DNA from: an uncultured Porphyromonadaceae bacterium
Lineage (GTDB): Bacteria; Bacteroidota; Bacteroidia; Bacteroidales; Muribaculaceae
Length of the DNA stretch: 64,000 nucleotides
Assembly (NCBI GenBank): GCA_947643165.1
Contig: CANRVB010000005.1
Span: 1-64,000, forward strand
Direction: 5' to 3'
The position numbers and the translations under genes are program-made. The notes below the pieces were generated by a model. The model searched no databases, was not told the DNA's origin, and worked only from the letters and a program-made list of their open reading frames with translations. Within the stretch, counting starts at the first letter, position 1; the number at the start of each line of letters is the position of its first letter. Of this stretch, positions 25,909 through 35,148 are shown piece by piece.

Positions 25909-28278
25909 TCAGTCGAAGACTCCTTCTATCGATGCGTCTTCGGCTGTACTGTCGGGGTCTTCATCGCCTGTGTACAGACCTCCACCTTCGCACAGATCAA
26001 TTCCGCCAGGAAAGTCGAATGATGAATTCTGACTGTAGGGTAGCGATTTGTCGGCGTAGACTTTGCTCATGAACTTGCCGTAGATCGGTAGTGCCATTGA
26101 TGCGCCTTGTCCCATTGCCATTCCGTTGAAGTGGATGTATCGTTCCTCGCCGCCTACCCAGGTTCCGGCTACAAGATCGGGCGTGAAGGCCATGAACCAT
26201 CCGTCGCTGTTGCTGTTGGTGGTTCCGGTCTTGCCGCCGGTGGGCGCGGTGATATTGTATGGCGGACGGCGTATTCGGTTACCCGTACCATAATCTACCA
26301 CACCTTGCAGCATCGACAGCATCTTGTAGTATGCCTTTTCGGAAATTACCTCGGTAGAACGCGGTGAGAATTCCGATATGACGTTGCCCGATGCGTCAGT
26401 TATTGCTGTGACAAAGAGCGGATCTGTCCGCATGCCTTTGTTGGCAAATGCAGTGTAGGCTGTCACCATTTCCTTTACCGATACATCTGCCGGGCCGAGG
26501 CATAGCGACATTACCGGGTCGAGATGGGAGGTGATGCCGAAGTTGTGCATGGTCCTTACCAGTTCGGCCGGCGACAGTGCGCTTATAAGTCGCGCGGAGA
26601 TCCAGTTGTTTGAGTTGGTGAGTGCCCATCGCAGATCTACCATTTCGCCTACGCGGGCTGAGCTGCTGTTGCGCGGAGCCCACATTTTGCCCGTTTCGTC
26701 ATACAGAACAGGCTGGGTGTTGCTCATCTCATCGCAAGGAGTAAATCCTTCTTCCATCGCATATGTGTAGAGGAATGGCTTGACTGTCGATCCTATCTGA
26801 CGGCGGCCTGTCGAAACCATGTCATACTGGAAATGTGCGAAATCCGGGCCACCCACATAGGCCTTGACCTGGCCGGTCATCGGATCCATGGCCATGAAGC
26901 CGGCACGCAGGAAACTCTTGTGATAGAGCAGTGAGTCGAGTGGCGTCATGACAGTATCGACAACTCCGCGATAAGTGAATACCTTCATGTCGGTCTTGGT
27001 CTTGAAGGCAGCCTCGATATCGGCATCGCTTATCCCGGCCTTGTGCATTGCACGGTAGCGGTCGGTCTGTTTCATAGCACGGGCAATCAGGGTCTTGACC
27101 GTGCTTTCGCTTATCTCGTTGCGGTCAGTTGAGTACGGGGCATACTTTGTGCCGCGTTTCTCTCTGAAGAATGCAGGCTGGAGCGTCTGCGACATATGTT
27201 CTTTTACAGCTTCTTCGGCATATCGCTGCATTCGCGAGTCGATGGTGGTATATATTTTCAGACCGTCGGAATATATGTCATATTTGCTACCGTCGGGTTT
27301 CGGATTCTTTTCTATCCATCCGTAAAGCGGGTTTGTGGCCCATGCTATCGAGTCGGATACATATTGGTCGGTCTCCCATGATTTGTATGCGCTCTTGGTA
27401 GGCTTCTTAGCGCGGAGCATACGGCGCAGTTCTTCCCTGAAGTATGGTGCCGGACCCTCTTTGTGATCCACACGGTGGAAGTTGAGGTTCATCGGCAGGT
27501 TTTTCAGCGAGTCTGCTTCGGCTTCTGTGATCTTACCGGCCTTGGCCATTTGGTCGATCACGACGTTGCGTCGTCCGAGCGTGCGCTCGGGGTGTCTTAC
27601 CGGATTGTAGTAGGATGGATTTTTCACCATGCCAACCAGCATGGCAGCCTCTTCTACATTCAGATCTTTGGCTTCCTTGCCGAAGTATACGAATGCAGCG
27701 CTCTTTATACCTACGGCGTTATACAGGAAGTCAAACTGATTGAGATACATTTTGAGAATCTCGTCTTTCGAGTAGAATCGTTCGAGCTTTACGGCTATCA
27801 TCCACTCTATCGGCTTCTGAAGCGCACGGCTTATCAGGCCATCGCTCTCCGGCGAATAGAGCTGCTTGGCGAGCTGCTGTGTGAGGGTAGAGCCACCTCC
27901 GGCATTCTTTTGTCCGAGCAGCACTCGCTTGAACAGTACTCGGCCGAGAGCCTGGACATCTATGCCCGAATGATCCATAAAGCGGGAATCTTCGGTAGCT
28001 ATGAGTGCGTTGACCACATTTTCCGATATCTCATCAATATCGGCATATACGCGGTTTCCTGTGCCACGGAAGTAGCGTCCGAGCTCCTCTCCATCGCTGG
28101 TATAAAGCACGGATGCAAATCTGTCATTGGGGTTTTTCAGGTCCTCGACAGGTGGCATATATCCTACTACGCCATTGTAGATCAAATAGAAAAATAGCGC
28201 CGACACTACAACGAGCGCTCCAAAAATCACCCATATAGTGCGGATCACCTTTTTCTGTCCGGATGTCAGTTGTGCCAT
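25909..28278 (-). CDS. mrcA: Class A penicillin-binding protein (PBP1A-like)
   Basis: 789 residues with a short cytoplasmic start, one membrane helix (about 12-34), a GT51 glycosyltransferase domain and a transpeptidase domain. The catalytic Glu96 lies in TEDSRFMDHSG, and GGSTLTQQLAKQL is motif 2. In the transpeptidase, the SxxK serine is in GSTVKPF, SxN is in the NSNNW stretch, and KTG in GGKTGTTNSNSDGWF. It polymerises and crosslinks peptidoglycan in the periplasm. The tail is acidic (EDPDSTAEDASIEG). A monocistronic unit with its own promoter and a hairpin after it. Confidence 0.92.
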   Translation of the reverse strand: MAQLTSGQKKVIRTIWVIFGALVVVSALFFYLIYNGVVGYMPPVEDLKNPNDRFASVLYTSDGEELGRYFRGTGNRVYADIDEISENVVNALIATEDSRFMDHSGIDVQALGRVLFKRVLLGQKNAGGGSTLTQQLAKQLYSPESDGLISRALQKPIEWMIAVKLERFYSKDEILKMYLNQFDFLYNAVGIKSAAFVYFGKEAKDLNVEEAAMLVGMVKNPSYYNPVRHPERTLGRRNVVIDQMAKAGKITEAEADSLKNLPMNLNFHRVDHKEGPAPYFREELRRMLRAKKPTKSAYKSWETDQYVSDSIAWATNPLYGWIEKNPKPDGSKYDIYSDGLKIYTTIDSRMQRYAEEAVKEHMSQTLQPAFFREKRGTKYAPYSTDRNEISESTVKTLIARAMKQTDRYRAMHKAGISDADIEAAFKTKTDMKVFTYRGVVDTVMTPLDSLLYHKSFLRAGFMAMDPMTGQVKAYVGGPDFAHFQYDMVSTGRRQIGSTVKPFLYTYAMEEGFTPCDEMSNTQPVLYDETGKMWAPRNSSSARVGEMVDLRWALTNSNNWISARLISALSPAELVRTMHNFGITSHLDPVMSLCLGPADVSVKEMVTAYTAFANKGMRTDPLFVTAITDASGNVISEFSPRSTEVISEKAYYKMLSMLQGVVDYGTGNRIRRPPYNITAPTGGKTGTTNSNSDGWFMAFTPDLVAGTWVGGEERYIHFNGMAMGQGASMALPIYGKFMSKVYADKSLPYSQNSSFDFPGGIDLCEGGGLYTGDEDPDSTAEDASIEGVFD

Positions 28279-28331
28279 TCTTTTGATTTTCGTCTTGTTG
28301 GTAAGTCCGTATATCGGACATTGTCAGTCTG

Positions 28332-28364
28332 CAAAGATACGAATAAGTAGGTTGTATCGCCAAA
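28332..28364 (-). promoter_or_regulatory. Promoter of the PBP1A gene
   Basis: On the minus strand TTTG (28364-28361), 21 nt, TATCTTTG (28339-28332): a full consensus match 53 nt before the ATG. Confidence 0.65.
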
Positions 28365-28428
28365 TTTTTTTGATCAGTGACCATGCAGCGTCTGCCGCTG
28401 GATATTTATGCGATAGGCGTGGAGCGGT

Positions 28429-31400
28429 TCAGATGATCGAGTTCAGAATATGGAGTTTGCCATCGGCTATAAGTTTTATGATAAGTTCGCCGAACAGGGA
28501 GTTCTGCCATGCGAACCAGGGCCGTGTGAAGTTTGAGGCATCGTTGCGCGAGAATGATTCGTGCATGAATCCTGTGCCGCTGTCGGTATTCATCAGTTGG
28601 ATTATGCAATCTCTTATCTCATTGTCATCGGTCGATGTGAATGCTCTCATCATTATGCTCATCGGCCATATCATCTCCACTCCTATATGTGGTCCACCGA
28701 TACCTTCGCCGGCGATTCCCCGCCAGAACCAGGGATTGCTGTCGCTTAGCACAAAACGGCGTGTGTTGCGGTATATCGGGTCATCTATATCCACGTCACC
28801 AAGATAGGGTATCGCAAGCAACGATGGAACGTTGGCATCATCCATAAGCAGATTGCTGCCGAAACCATCTACCTCGTAGGCATAGATCTTGCCGAATTCG
28901 GGATGATTGACCACGGCATGCTTCTTTATGGCTGTCTCGACCTCATCGGCCAGGCTGAGGCACTCTTCGCTGAGTTTCTTGTTGCCGTTTACTTTATCGA
29001 GTATTTCGGCAGCTTTGCGTAGAGAGGATACAGCCATGAAGTTGGAGGGTATGAGAAATCCGAAAGTCGTTGCATCGTCAGAAGGCCGGAATGCACTTGC
29101 TATCAGTCCTACCGGACGTACGGGACTGCCGTGGCCTACATGGCTGCGGGTGTCGAGCTGACGGTCGGTGACGCGCAGAAATATGTAGTCGTCTGGACCA
29201 TCCTTCATCTGTTGGCGTTTCATAGTGGTGAGCATCTTGCCTATGGCCGATTCCCACTCTGGTCCGAACACCGATGTGTCGCCGGTGGTTTTCCAATATT
29301 CATGAGCCAGACGGATAGGGTAACAGTGGGAGTCGAGTTCCCACTTGCGTTCGAACACCCATGGATCTTGTCGCATGCCCGGATAGTTTACATCCTCTCC
29401 CATTCCGGTAGGTCCATCGTTGAAAGCGTTGGCATATGGGTCGATATTGATAAGCTGAAACTGTTTGCCGATAAGACCCGCAATCATTCGGCGCAGTTTC
29501 TCGTCCTTACCGCATAGTGACATGTAAGGCCATACCTGAGCGCTTGAGTCGCGGAGCCACATGGCCGGTATATCGCCGGTATATACGTATGTCTCCACAC
29601 TGTCGCCCGATTCACGGAAATGCACGGTTGTGTCAAGTGTGTTGGGATAGCAGTTGGTAAACATCCATTGCAGTCGCGGGTTGGTCAGCAGTCCGGTTAT
29701 GCTGTCGATCATGTTTTCAACTGCCTGTGAATAAAACAACCGGCTTTTTTCAGCCGGTCGTTCGTTATTGTAAGCTTCTGGTTCATCAGCGTTGTACCAG
29801 AGTTTAGGTTCACTGCCCATTTCAAACTTAAGTTCGCCACCCGACATCAGGTCTTCGTGCGTTATATAAGGTTTGGTATAGGCTTTGCCGTTTAGCCATA
29901 CACGTTGTATGTATCGGTTGTCGGGCGAGTTGTTCTCAGCTATTATCTTCATTGTGCCTCCGGGCAACTTTATCTCAGCTTCGTTGAACAGCGGGCTTCC
30001 GAACCAATACCGTCCGCCGGCGGGTTCCACTTCATAGAATCCCATGGCCGACATGATGTACCATGCCGACATCTGGCCTACATCCTCATTGCCCGACAGT
30101 CCGTCGGGAGCTGCATGATACAGGTCGGTCAGTACGGTTCTTATCTTGTCGGCAGCTTTCCATGGCTGACCGAGCATGGTGTACATATACAGGATATGGT
30201 GGCTCGGCTCATTGCCGTGGGCATACTGACCTATGAAACCGGATATGTCGGGAGAAGCATCGCCATCGACCTGCGAGCTTACTATGAACAGTGAGTCGAG
30301 TTTCTCAATCATGGCTTCACGCGAACCGAAGCATTCTGTCAGGCCCTTCACATCGTGAGGAACGAGCCATGTGTACTGCCAGGCATTACCCTCACAATAG
30401 TCATCGGCACGGTGTGACGATGAATAAGGATTGAACGGTGTACGCCATCCGCCTTTGCTGTCTCGTCCGCGTATAAATCCGGTTGTCGGGTCGAAATAGT
30501 TACGGTAAGAATGGCTGCGGTTTCTGAAATATTCCTCATCGGCTGTTTTGCCAAGAACTTTTGCAGCGTTGGCTGCTGCGCCGTCTGCCAATGCATATTC
30601 CATGTCGAAGGCAACCGCCTCGTTGAAGCTGTCGCATGGTATGTATCCTCGGTCAATACGGAATCCGTTGCCACGGCCACGGTTCATCGCTGTGTTCTTG
30701 ATGGCTTCGAAAGCACGCTCTTTATCCACGCCTTCGATATTCTTCACAATTGCATCGGCAACTGCTGGAATACCGGGATTGCCCACCATACAGTCGGTCT
30801 CGTTGCCCCAGAGATGCCATACAGGGAGACGTCCCTGTTTGTCATTTATGTCGAGCATGGTGTTGATGACGTCCGGAGTCATTTCTGGCTGTATGATAGT
30901 CATGAGAGGCATAGCCGCACGATAGGTATCCCATAGCGAGAACGTTGTGTAGCGCGGATCCTCGTTCACATCGCTGAACAGCGAGGGTGCCACCATCGTG
31001 TGGTAGAGAGCGGTGTAGAACACCTTGCGGGCGTCTTCGTCATCAGTGTCGATATTGATCTTCGAGAGCTGGGAATTCCACAGATCCTTGGCATCTGCAC
31101 GTACCTTGTCGAAATTCCAGCCGGGCAATTCCGCGGCAAGATTCTTCTCTGCGCCCTCTATGCTGTTGGCCGACAGTGCGACCTTCATCATCACTTCCTC
31201 GCCTTCGGTTGTCGTGAAGTTGAGTCGGCCGTACTTGTCGTTGATCACCTCCAGTTGCATTGGCTTGGAGAATTCGGCGCAGAAGTACACGCGCTGGTCG
31301 TTTGCCCATCCCTTTGAATGACGCCAACCTATCACGGTGCTGTCGTTTTTCTGCTCTATGTGAGTGTCGGTTGCTTTGTCCCAGCAGCCGCCGTTCTCAA

Positions 31401-31929
31401 GATCGAATATAATCGCAGCCTCATCTGATGCCGGGAATGTATATCTGTGCATGCCTACACGTGGGGTTGCTGTAAGTTCGGCATTTATGCCATATCTAAG
31501 CAGCGGAGCCGAATAATAGCCTGGTTCGACTATCTCTTTGGCGCGGCTTGTATATGACCACAGACCCGATTCCTGATCGCTTTCTTCTCCGCGGCTATAG
31601 GTCACCTTGCCGATAACCGGCATGACTGTTATGTCAAACAGATCGCCGATGCCGGTGCCCGACAGGTGGGTATGCGAGAACCCTATCACTGTGGAATCGC
31701 CTTCGTGATAGCCGGAACACCAGTCCCATGTCTGCGGTATGCTGGTAGGGCCGAGTTGTACCATGCCGAATGGCACATTGGCTCCCACAAACACATGCCC
31801 GTGACCGCCACTGCCTATGAGCGGATCTACATATTGGGTGTAGTCCTTGCTTTCAGAAGAGCTTTTGTCGGCTGTGGCACAAGCAGTAGCCATAAGTGCC
31901 AGGGCCGGTATCAATAACTTGCCTTTCAT
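28429..31929 (-). CDS. GH92-GH125 fusion: two alpha-mannosidases on one chain
   Basis: 1166 residues beginning with a probable lipoprotein signal (Cys17 in MATAC). Residues 20 to about 715 are a full GH92 exo-alpha-mannosidase: YVDPLIGSGGHGH, the acid motif GNEPSHH and the base motif GNEDVGQMSAW. After a short linker (about 715-735), residues 735-1166 are a full-length GH125 exo-alpha-1,6-mannosidase: GDIPAMWLRDSSAQVWPY, a tract holding FERKWELDSHCYP, and GGPHIGVEMIWPMS. Both halves keep their signature residues. As last gene of the operon it overlaps the upstream GH92 by ATGA. A surface or periplasmic enzyme that clears alpha-1,2/1,3 and alpha-1,6 branches from N-glycan or mannan is the natural reading. 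Confidence 0.9.
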   Translation of the reverse strand: MKGKLLIPALALMATACATADKSSSESKDYTQYVDPLIGSGGHGHVFVGANVPFGMVQLGPTSIPQTWDWCSGYHEGDSTVIGFSHTHLSGTGIGDLFDITVMPVIGKVTYSRGEESDQESGLWSYTSRAKEIVEPGYYSAPLLRYGINAELTATPRVGMHRYTFPASDEAAIIFDLENGGCWDKATDTHIEQKNDSTVIGWRHSKGWANDQRVYFCAEFSKPMQLEVINDKYGRLNFTTTEGEEVMMKVALSANSIEGAEKNLAAELPGWNFDKVRADAKDLWNSQLSKINIDTDDEDARKVFYTALYHTMVAPSLFSDVNEDPRYTTFSLWDTYRAAMPLMTIIQPEMTPDVINTMLDINDKQGRLPVWHLWGNETDCMVGNPGIPAVADAIVKNIEGVDKERAFEAIKNTAMNRGRGNGFRIDRGYIPCDSFNEAVAFDMEYALADGAAANAAKVLGKTADEEYFRNRSHSYRNYFDPTTGFIRGRDSKGGWRTPFNPYSSSHRADDYCEGNAWQYTWLVPHDVKGLTECFGSREAMIEKLDSLFIVSSQVDGDASPDISGFIGQYAHGNEPSHHILYMYTMLGQPWKAADKIRTVLTDLYHAAPDGLSGNEDVGQMSAWYIMSAMGFYEVEPAGGRYWFGSPLFNEAEIKLPGGTMKIIAENNSPDNRYIQRVWLNGKAYTKPYITHEDLMSGGELKFEMGSEPKLWYNADEPEAYNNERPAEKSRLFYSQAVENMIDSITGLLTNPRLQWMFTNCYPNTLDTTVHFRESGDSVETYVYTGDIPAMWLRDSSAQVWPYMSLCGKDEKLRRMIAGLIGKQFQLINIDPYANAFNDGPTGMGEDVNYPGMRQDPWVFERKWELDSHCYPIRLAHEYWKTTGDTSVFGPEWESAIGKMLTTMKRQQMKDGPDDYIFLRVTDRQLDTRSHVGHGSPVRPVGLIASAFRPSDDATTFGFLIPSNFMAVSSLRKAAEILDKVNGNKKLSEECLSLADEVETAIKKHAVVNHPEFGKIYAYEVDGFGSNLLMDDANVPSLLAIPYLGDVDIDDPIYRNTRRFVLSDSNPWFWRGIAGEGIGGPHIGVEMIWPMSIMMRAFTSTDDNEIRDCIIQLMNTDSGTGFMHESFSRNDASNFTRPWFAWQNSLFGELIIKLIADGKLHILNSII

Positions 31930-34172
31930 TTTTCTTCAAGTTCAAAATCCAGTGAGCCGCTGTTAATCAATTCATCATGACTTACACGGAACTTGGAGTA
32001 TGGTTTATTATTCAGTTTTATTTGCTTGATGTATCCGTTGCCCGATTTCGATATATGGAGAGTGCCGTCGGCTGTATCTACCTCGATCTCATCGAACACC
32101 GGGGTCGTGAGTGTGTAGTATGGTTCACCCGGGCAGTCGGGATACAGTCCCATCATCGAGAATACCGCCCATGCCGACATTGTACCAGTATCGTCATTTC
32201 CCGGAATGCCATCGGGCTTTGTTGTGAAATACTTGTCAAGCAATTGGGCCACGGTCTTCTGTGTGCGCCATTCTTCACCCTTGAACCGGCTGAACAGATA
32301 GGGATATGCTATGTCGGGTTCGTTGGCTGGATCATAAAGTCCATCATCGAATACCATCTGCAGCTTGTCGACAAACTTGCGTTTGCCACCCATCAGTTTG
32401 CTGAGACCTTCTACATCGTGTGGTACATAGAATGTATAGTTCCAGGCCGATCCTTCGTGAAATCCTGGTACGGGTTCGAAGTTCTCACCTTGGCGTGGGT
32501 CGAATGGAGTAAGGAACTTTCCGTCCGGAGTGATAGGACGCAGGGTTCCGCTCTCCTTGCTGTAGTAATGCTTGTAGCCGGCAGCGCGCTTTTTGAGAGT
32601 GTCGGCAAAGGCTATATCGCCGCGTTCGCGTGCCAAAGCCTCAAGGGCATTGTCGGCAACGTAATATTCCAATGCGTGTGATACGGAGTTGTCACCGGAA
32701 TTGTCGCCGGCATAGAATCCCAGAGGAATATATCCGAGATTCACGTACGGATCTATATCCGGACGCATCACATTATCCTTGCCCGGAGTAGTGGCCGATT
32801 TTTTCATACCCTCGTATGCGGCATCAATGTCGAAATCGCGTATGCCCTTTCGCCATGTGTCTACTATGACAGGTATGGCAGGATCACCCTCCATAGTGAA
32901 TGTCTCGCGGCCATAAAGTTCCCATTTGGGCAGCCAGCCCCATTCCTTATACATATCGACCATTGTCCGTACCATGTCGCGCTGCTTCTCAGGATATACC
33001 AGAGTGAGCAGTTGATGCAGGTTGCGGTATGTGTCCCAAAGGGAGTATACAGTATAGTGGTCGTAGTCAGACTTGCCTACGGCTCCGCTGCGTTCCATTA
33101 TAGGATACTCACCGTTCACGTCGCTTATAAGATTCGGGTGTATAAGTGCGTGGTAAAGACCGGTATAGAAAACAGTCTTCTGGTCGTCGGTCCCTCCTTT
33201 CACGCGTATGCGCGACAGGGCATCCTTCCATGATCCGCGGGCGCTGTCATATACGCTCTTGAATGTTGATCCGGCGGGTTGCTCCTTGTCGAGGTTCATA
33301 CGGGCGTTTTCAATCGACACATACGAGATGCCTACGCTTACGTCGACGCTCTCACCGGCAGCCAGATTGTCGAAGGTATACCAGTAACCTATATCATCAC
33401 CCGACATTTCGCGTCCGTACGAAGTGTAAAGTTTGTAGGAAGCGTTATCAGGTGTCCATTCGGCTTCAACACCGGTCATGGGACGCTGATATTTGTAGTA
33501 ACCTTGCGATGATGGAGCTTTCGACACCCGCATTACGAAGTATACGGGAAATACAGCCTGAGGGTTGTAGCAGAACGTGCCAAGCAGCTTGACACCCTCG
33601 ATCTCGGTAGCGCTCACTTTGTGGACCATCGCGCCGGTCTCGTTGGTAAGACCCTCGCCAAGATTGAGGATAATATTGCCTGTACCGCCTTTGGTAAAGG
33701 TGTACTGCTCTACGGAGCTGCGGGGAGTGGCTGTAGCCTCGGCCTTTATGCCATATTTGTCGAGCATCAGCGAGTAGTAGCCCGGCGACGCTGTCTCATC
33801 CGAATAGCGGCTGCCGTAGTTGTGGTAGTCAACATCGAGTTTGCCCGATGTCGCTATGGTGAGCAACGAACCCATATCAGGACAGCCCACACCGCTCAAG
33901 GCGCCATGGGCAAATCCTGTGAAGAATGAGTTGGTATTGTCGTATGGAGTCGACCACCATCTTGCATCCTTGTCATAGGTGTTGTCGTCAGAACCCATTA
34001 CATTGAACGGAACCACCGACATCATGCCGTTTGGCGTCACGGCTCCAGGATTGCAAGTGCCGAAATTTGTGGTTCCGATAAATGGATTGACATAAGTGGT
34101 TACATCTTGGGCAACCGATGTGCCGGCTGTCAGAATGGTGCAGATAGCCAATGCGTTGACCGCTATTCTCAT
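31926..34172 (-). CDS. GH92 alpha-mannosidase
   Basis: 748 residues with a signal peptide (MRIAVNALAICTILTAGTSVAQ). The N-terminal YVNPFIGT and the C-terminal GNDDTGTMSAWAVFSMMG mark GH92, a calcium-dependent inverting exo-alpha-mannosidase family. The acid motif reads NEPDIAYPYLF, different from the GNEPSHH of the neighbouring fusion, so the two GH92 domains probably cut different linkages or flanking sugars. It starts 4 nt after manA and overlaps the fusion gene by 4 nt, so it is firmly inside the operon. Confidence 0.9.
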   Translation of the reverse strand: MRIAVNALAICTILTAGTSVAQDVTTYVNPFIGTTNFGTCNPGAVTPNGMMSVVPFNVMGSDDNTYDKDARWWSTPYDNTNSFFTGFAHGALSGVGCPDMGSLLTIATSGKLDVDYHNYGSRYSDETASPGYYSLMLDKYGIKAEATATPRSSVEQYTFTKGGTGNIILNLGEGLTNETGAMVHKVSATEIEGVKLLGTFCYNPQAVFPVYFVMRVSKAPSSQGYYKYQRPMTGVEAEWTPDNASYKLYTSYGREMSGDDIGYWYTFDNLAAGESVDVSVGISYVSIENARMNLDKEQPAGSTFKSVYDSARGSWKDALSRIRVKGGTDDQKTVFYTGLYHALIHPNLISDVNGEYPIMERSGAVGKSDYDHYTVYSLWDTYRNLHQLLTLVYPEKQRDMVRTMVDMYKEWGWLPKWELYGRETFTMEGDPAIPVIVDTWRKGIRDFDIDAAYEGMKKSATTPGKDNVMRPDIDPYVNLGYIPLGFYAGDNSGDNSVSHALEYYVADNALEALARERGDIAFADTLKKRAAGYKHYYSKESGTLRPITPDGKFLTPFDPRQGENFEPVPGFHEGSAWNYTFYVPHDVEGLSKLMGGKRKFVDKLQMVFDDGLYDPANEPDIAYPYLFSRFKGEEWRTQKTVAQLLDKYFTTKPDGIPGNDDTGTMSAWAVFSMMGLYPDCPGEPYYTLTTPVFDEIEVDTADGTLHISKSGNGYIKQIKLNNKPYSKFRVSHDELINSGSLDFELEEK

Positions 34173-34176
34173 GATC

Positions 34177-35148
34177 TTACTTTATGTAGCTTAACAGTAG
34201 TTTGGCTTTGCCGTCCGGACAGATGCTGTAGCCCTGCGATATGGCTGGGATAAGGATTGTCTCACCGCGCTTCACTACAGTGGTATCACCGTCTTTGCCC
34301 GTAAGGGTGGCGCTGCCTTCAAGGCACATCATCACTACAAACGATTCAACTCCGCTCAGATCAAGATTATATTGTTTGTCGAGCTCCAGCAGATCGGTCG
34401 TGAAGTAGCGGCAGCTTACCAGATTTACAGCCTCGTCGGTCTGTGGGGTGTAATGAGTGCGGTAGTCAGGTTGGACACTGTAGTCGATAGCCGACTTTGC
34501 CAGTTCGGTATGCAGTTCGCGTGGCTTGCCGTCAAGACCGTTGCGGCCATAGTCGTATATACGGTAGGTCACATCAGATGTCTGCTGGATCTCGGCTACA
34601 AACGAGCCGGCACCTATGGCGTGTATACGTCCGGCAGGCAGGAAGAACACATCGCCCGGATGTACCTCATAGTTGTGGAGAACATCGGTGATCTTGCCGG
34701 CCTCGACAAGTTCGCAATACTGATCGGGGGTGATCTTCTCGGTAAGACCTGAGCGCAGATGTGCATCATTGTCAGCATCAACCACATACCACATTTCAGT
34801 CTTGCCGTTCTTGCCGTGACGGGCTTTGGAGAGTTCGTCGTCAGGATGTACCTGTATCGACAGGTCGCTCTTTGCGTCGATAAACTTTATGAGCAATGGA
34901 AACTCATTGCCGTGGGCCGCGTATACTTTTTCGCCCACGAGGCTGCCTTTCAGAGTGTCGATCAGCGCGGGCAGTGTCATTCCGGCGTACTCGCCATCGG
35001 CCACTACCGACTCATCGCCTTTGACGCCTGACAATTCCCAGCTCTCGCCTATGTTCTGCTGTGTGGTGGTTATTCCCTTGTATGGTGCTATTTTGTCGCC
35101 ACCCCATACGAGGGTCTTCAGTATCGGTTTGAACTTAAATGGTTTCAT
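34177..35148 (-). CDS. manA: Mannose-6-phosphate isomerase, class I
   Basis: 323 residues from the ATG at 35148 (an earlier in-frame ATG at 35199 lies inside the kinase gene). A cupin enzyme interconverting mannose-6-phosphate and fructose-6-phosphate. Zinc ligands are in SIQVHPDD and in the EMWYV region, with EVHPGDVFFLPAGRIHAIGAG carrying conserved residues. It overlaps the ROK gene by 14 nt and is followed 4 nt later by GH92. In this operon it passes mannose released by the glycosidases into glycolysis. Housekeeping sugar-nucleotide supply is the alternative role. Confidence 0.92.
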   Translation of the reverse strand: MKPFKFKPILKTLVWGGDKIAPYKGITTTQQNIGESWELSGVKGDESVVADGEYAGMTLPALIDTLKGSLVGEKVYAAHGNEFPLLIKFIDAKSDLSIQVHPDDELSKARHGKNGKTEMWYVVDADNDAHLRSGLTEKITPDQYCELVEAGKITDVLHNYEVHPGDVFFLPAGRIHAIGAGSFVAEIQQTSDVTYRIYDYGRNGLDGKPRELHTELAKSAIDYSVQPDYRTHYTPQTDEAVNLVSCRYFTTDLLELDKQYNLDLSGVESFVVMMCLEGSATLTGKDGDTTVVKRGETILIPAISQGYSICPDGKAKLLLSYIK

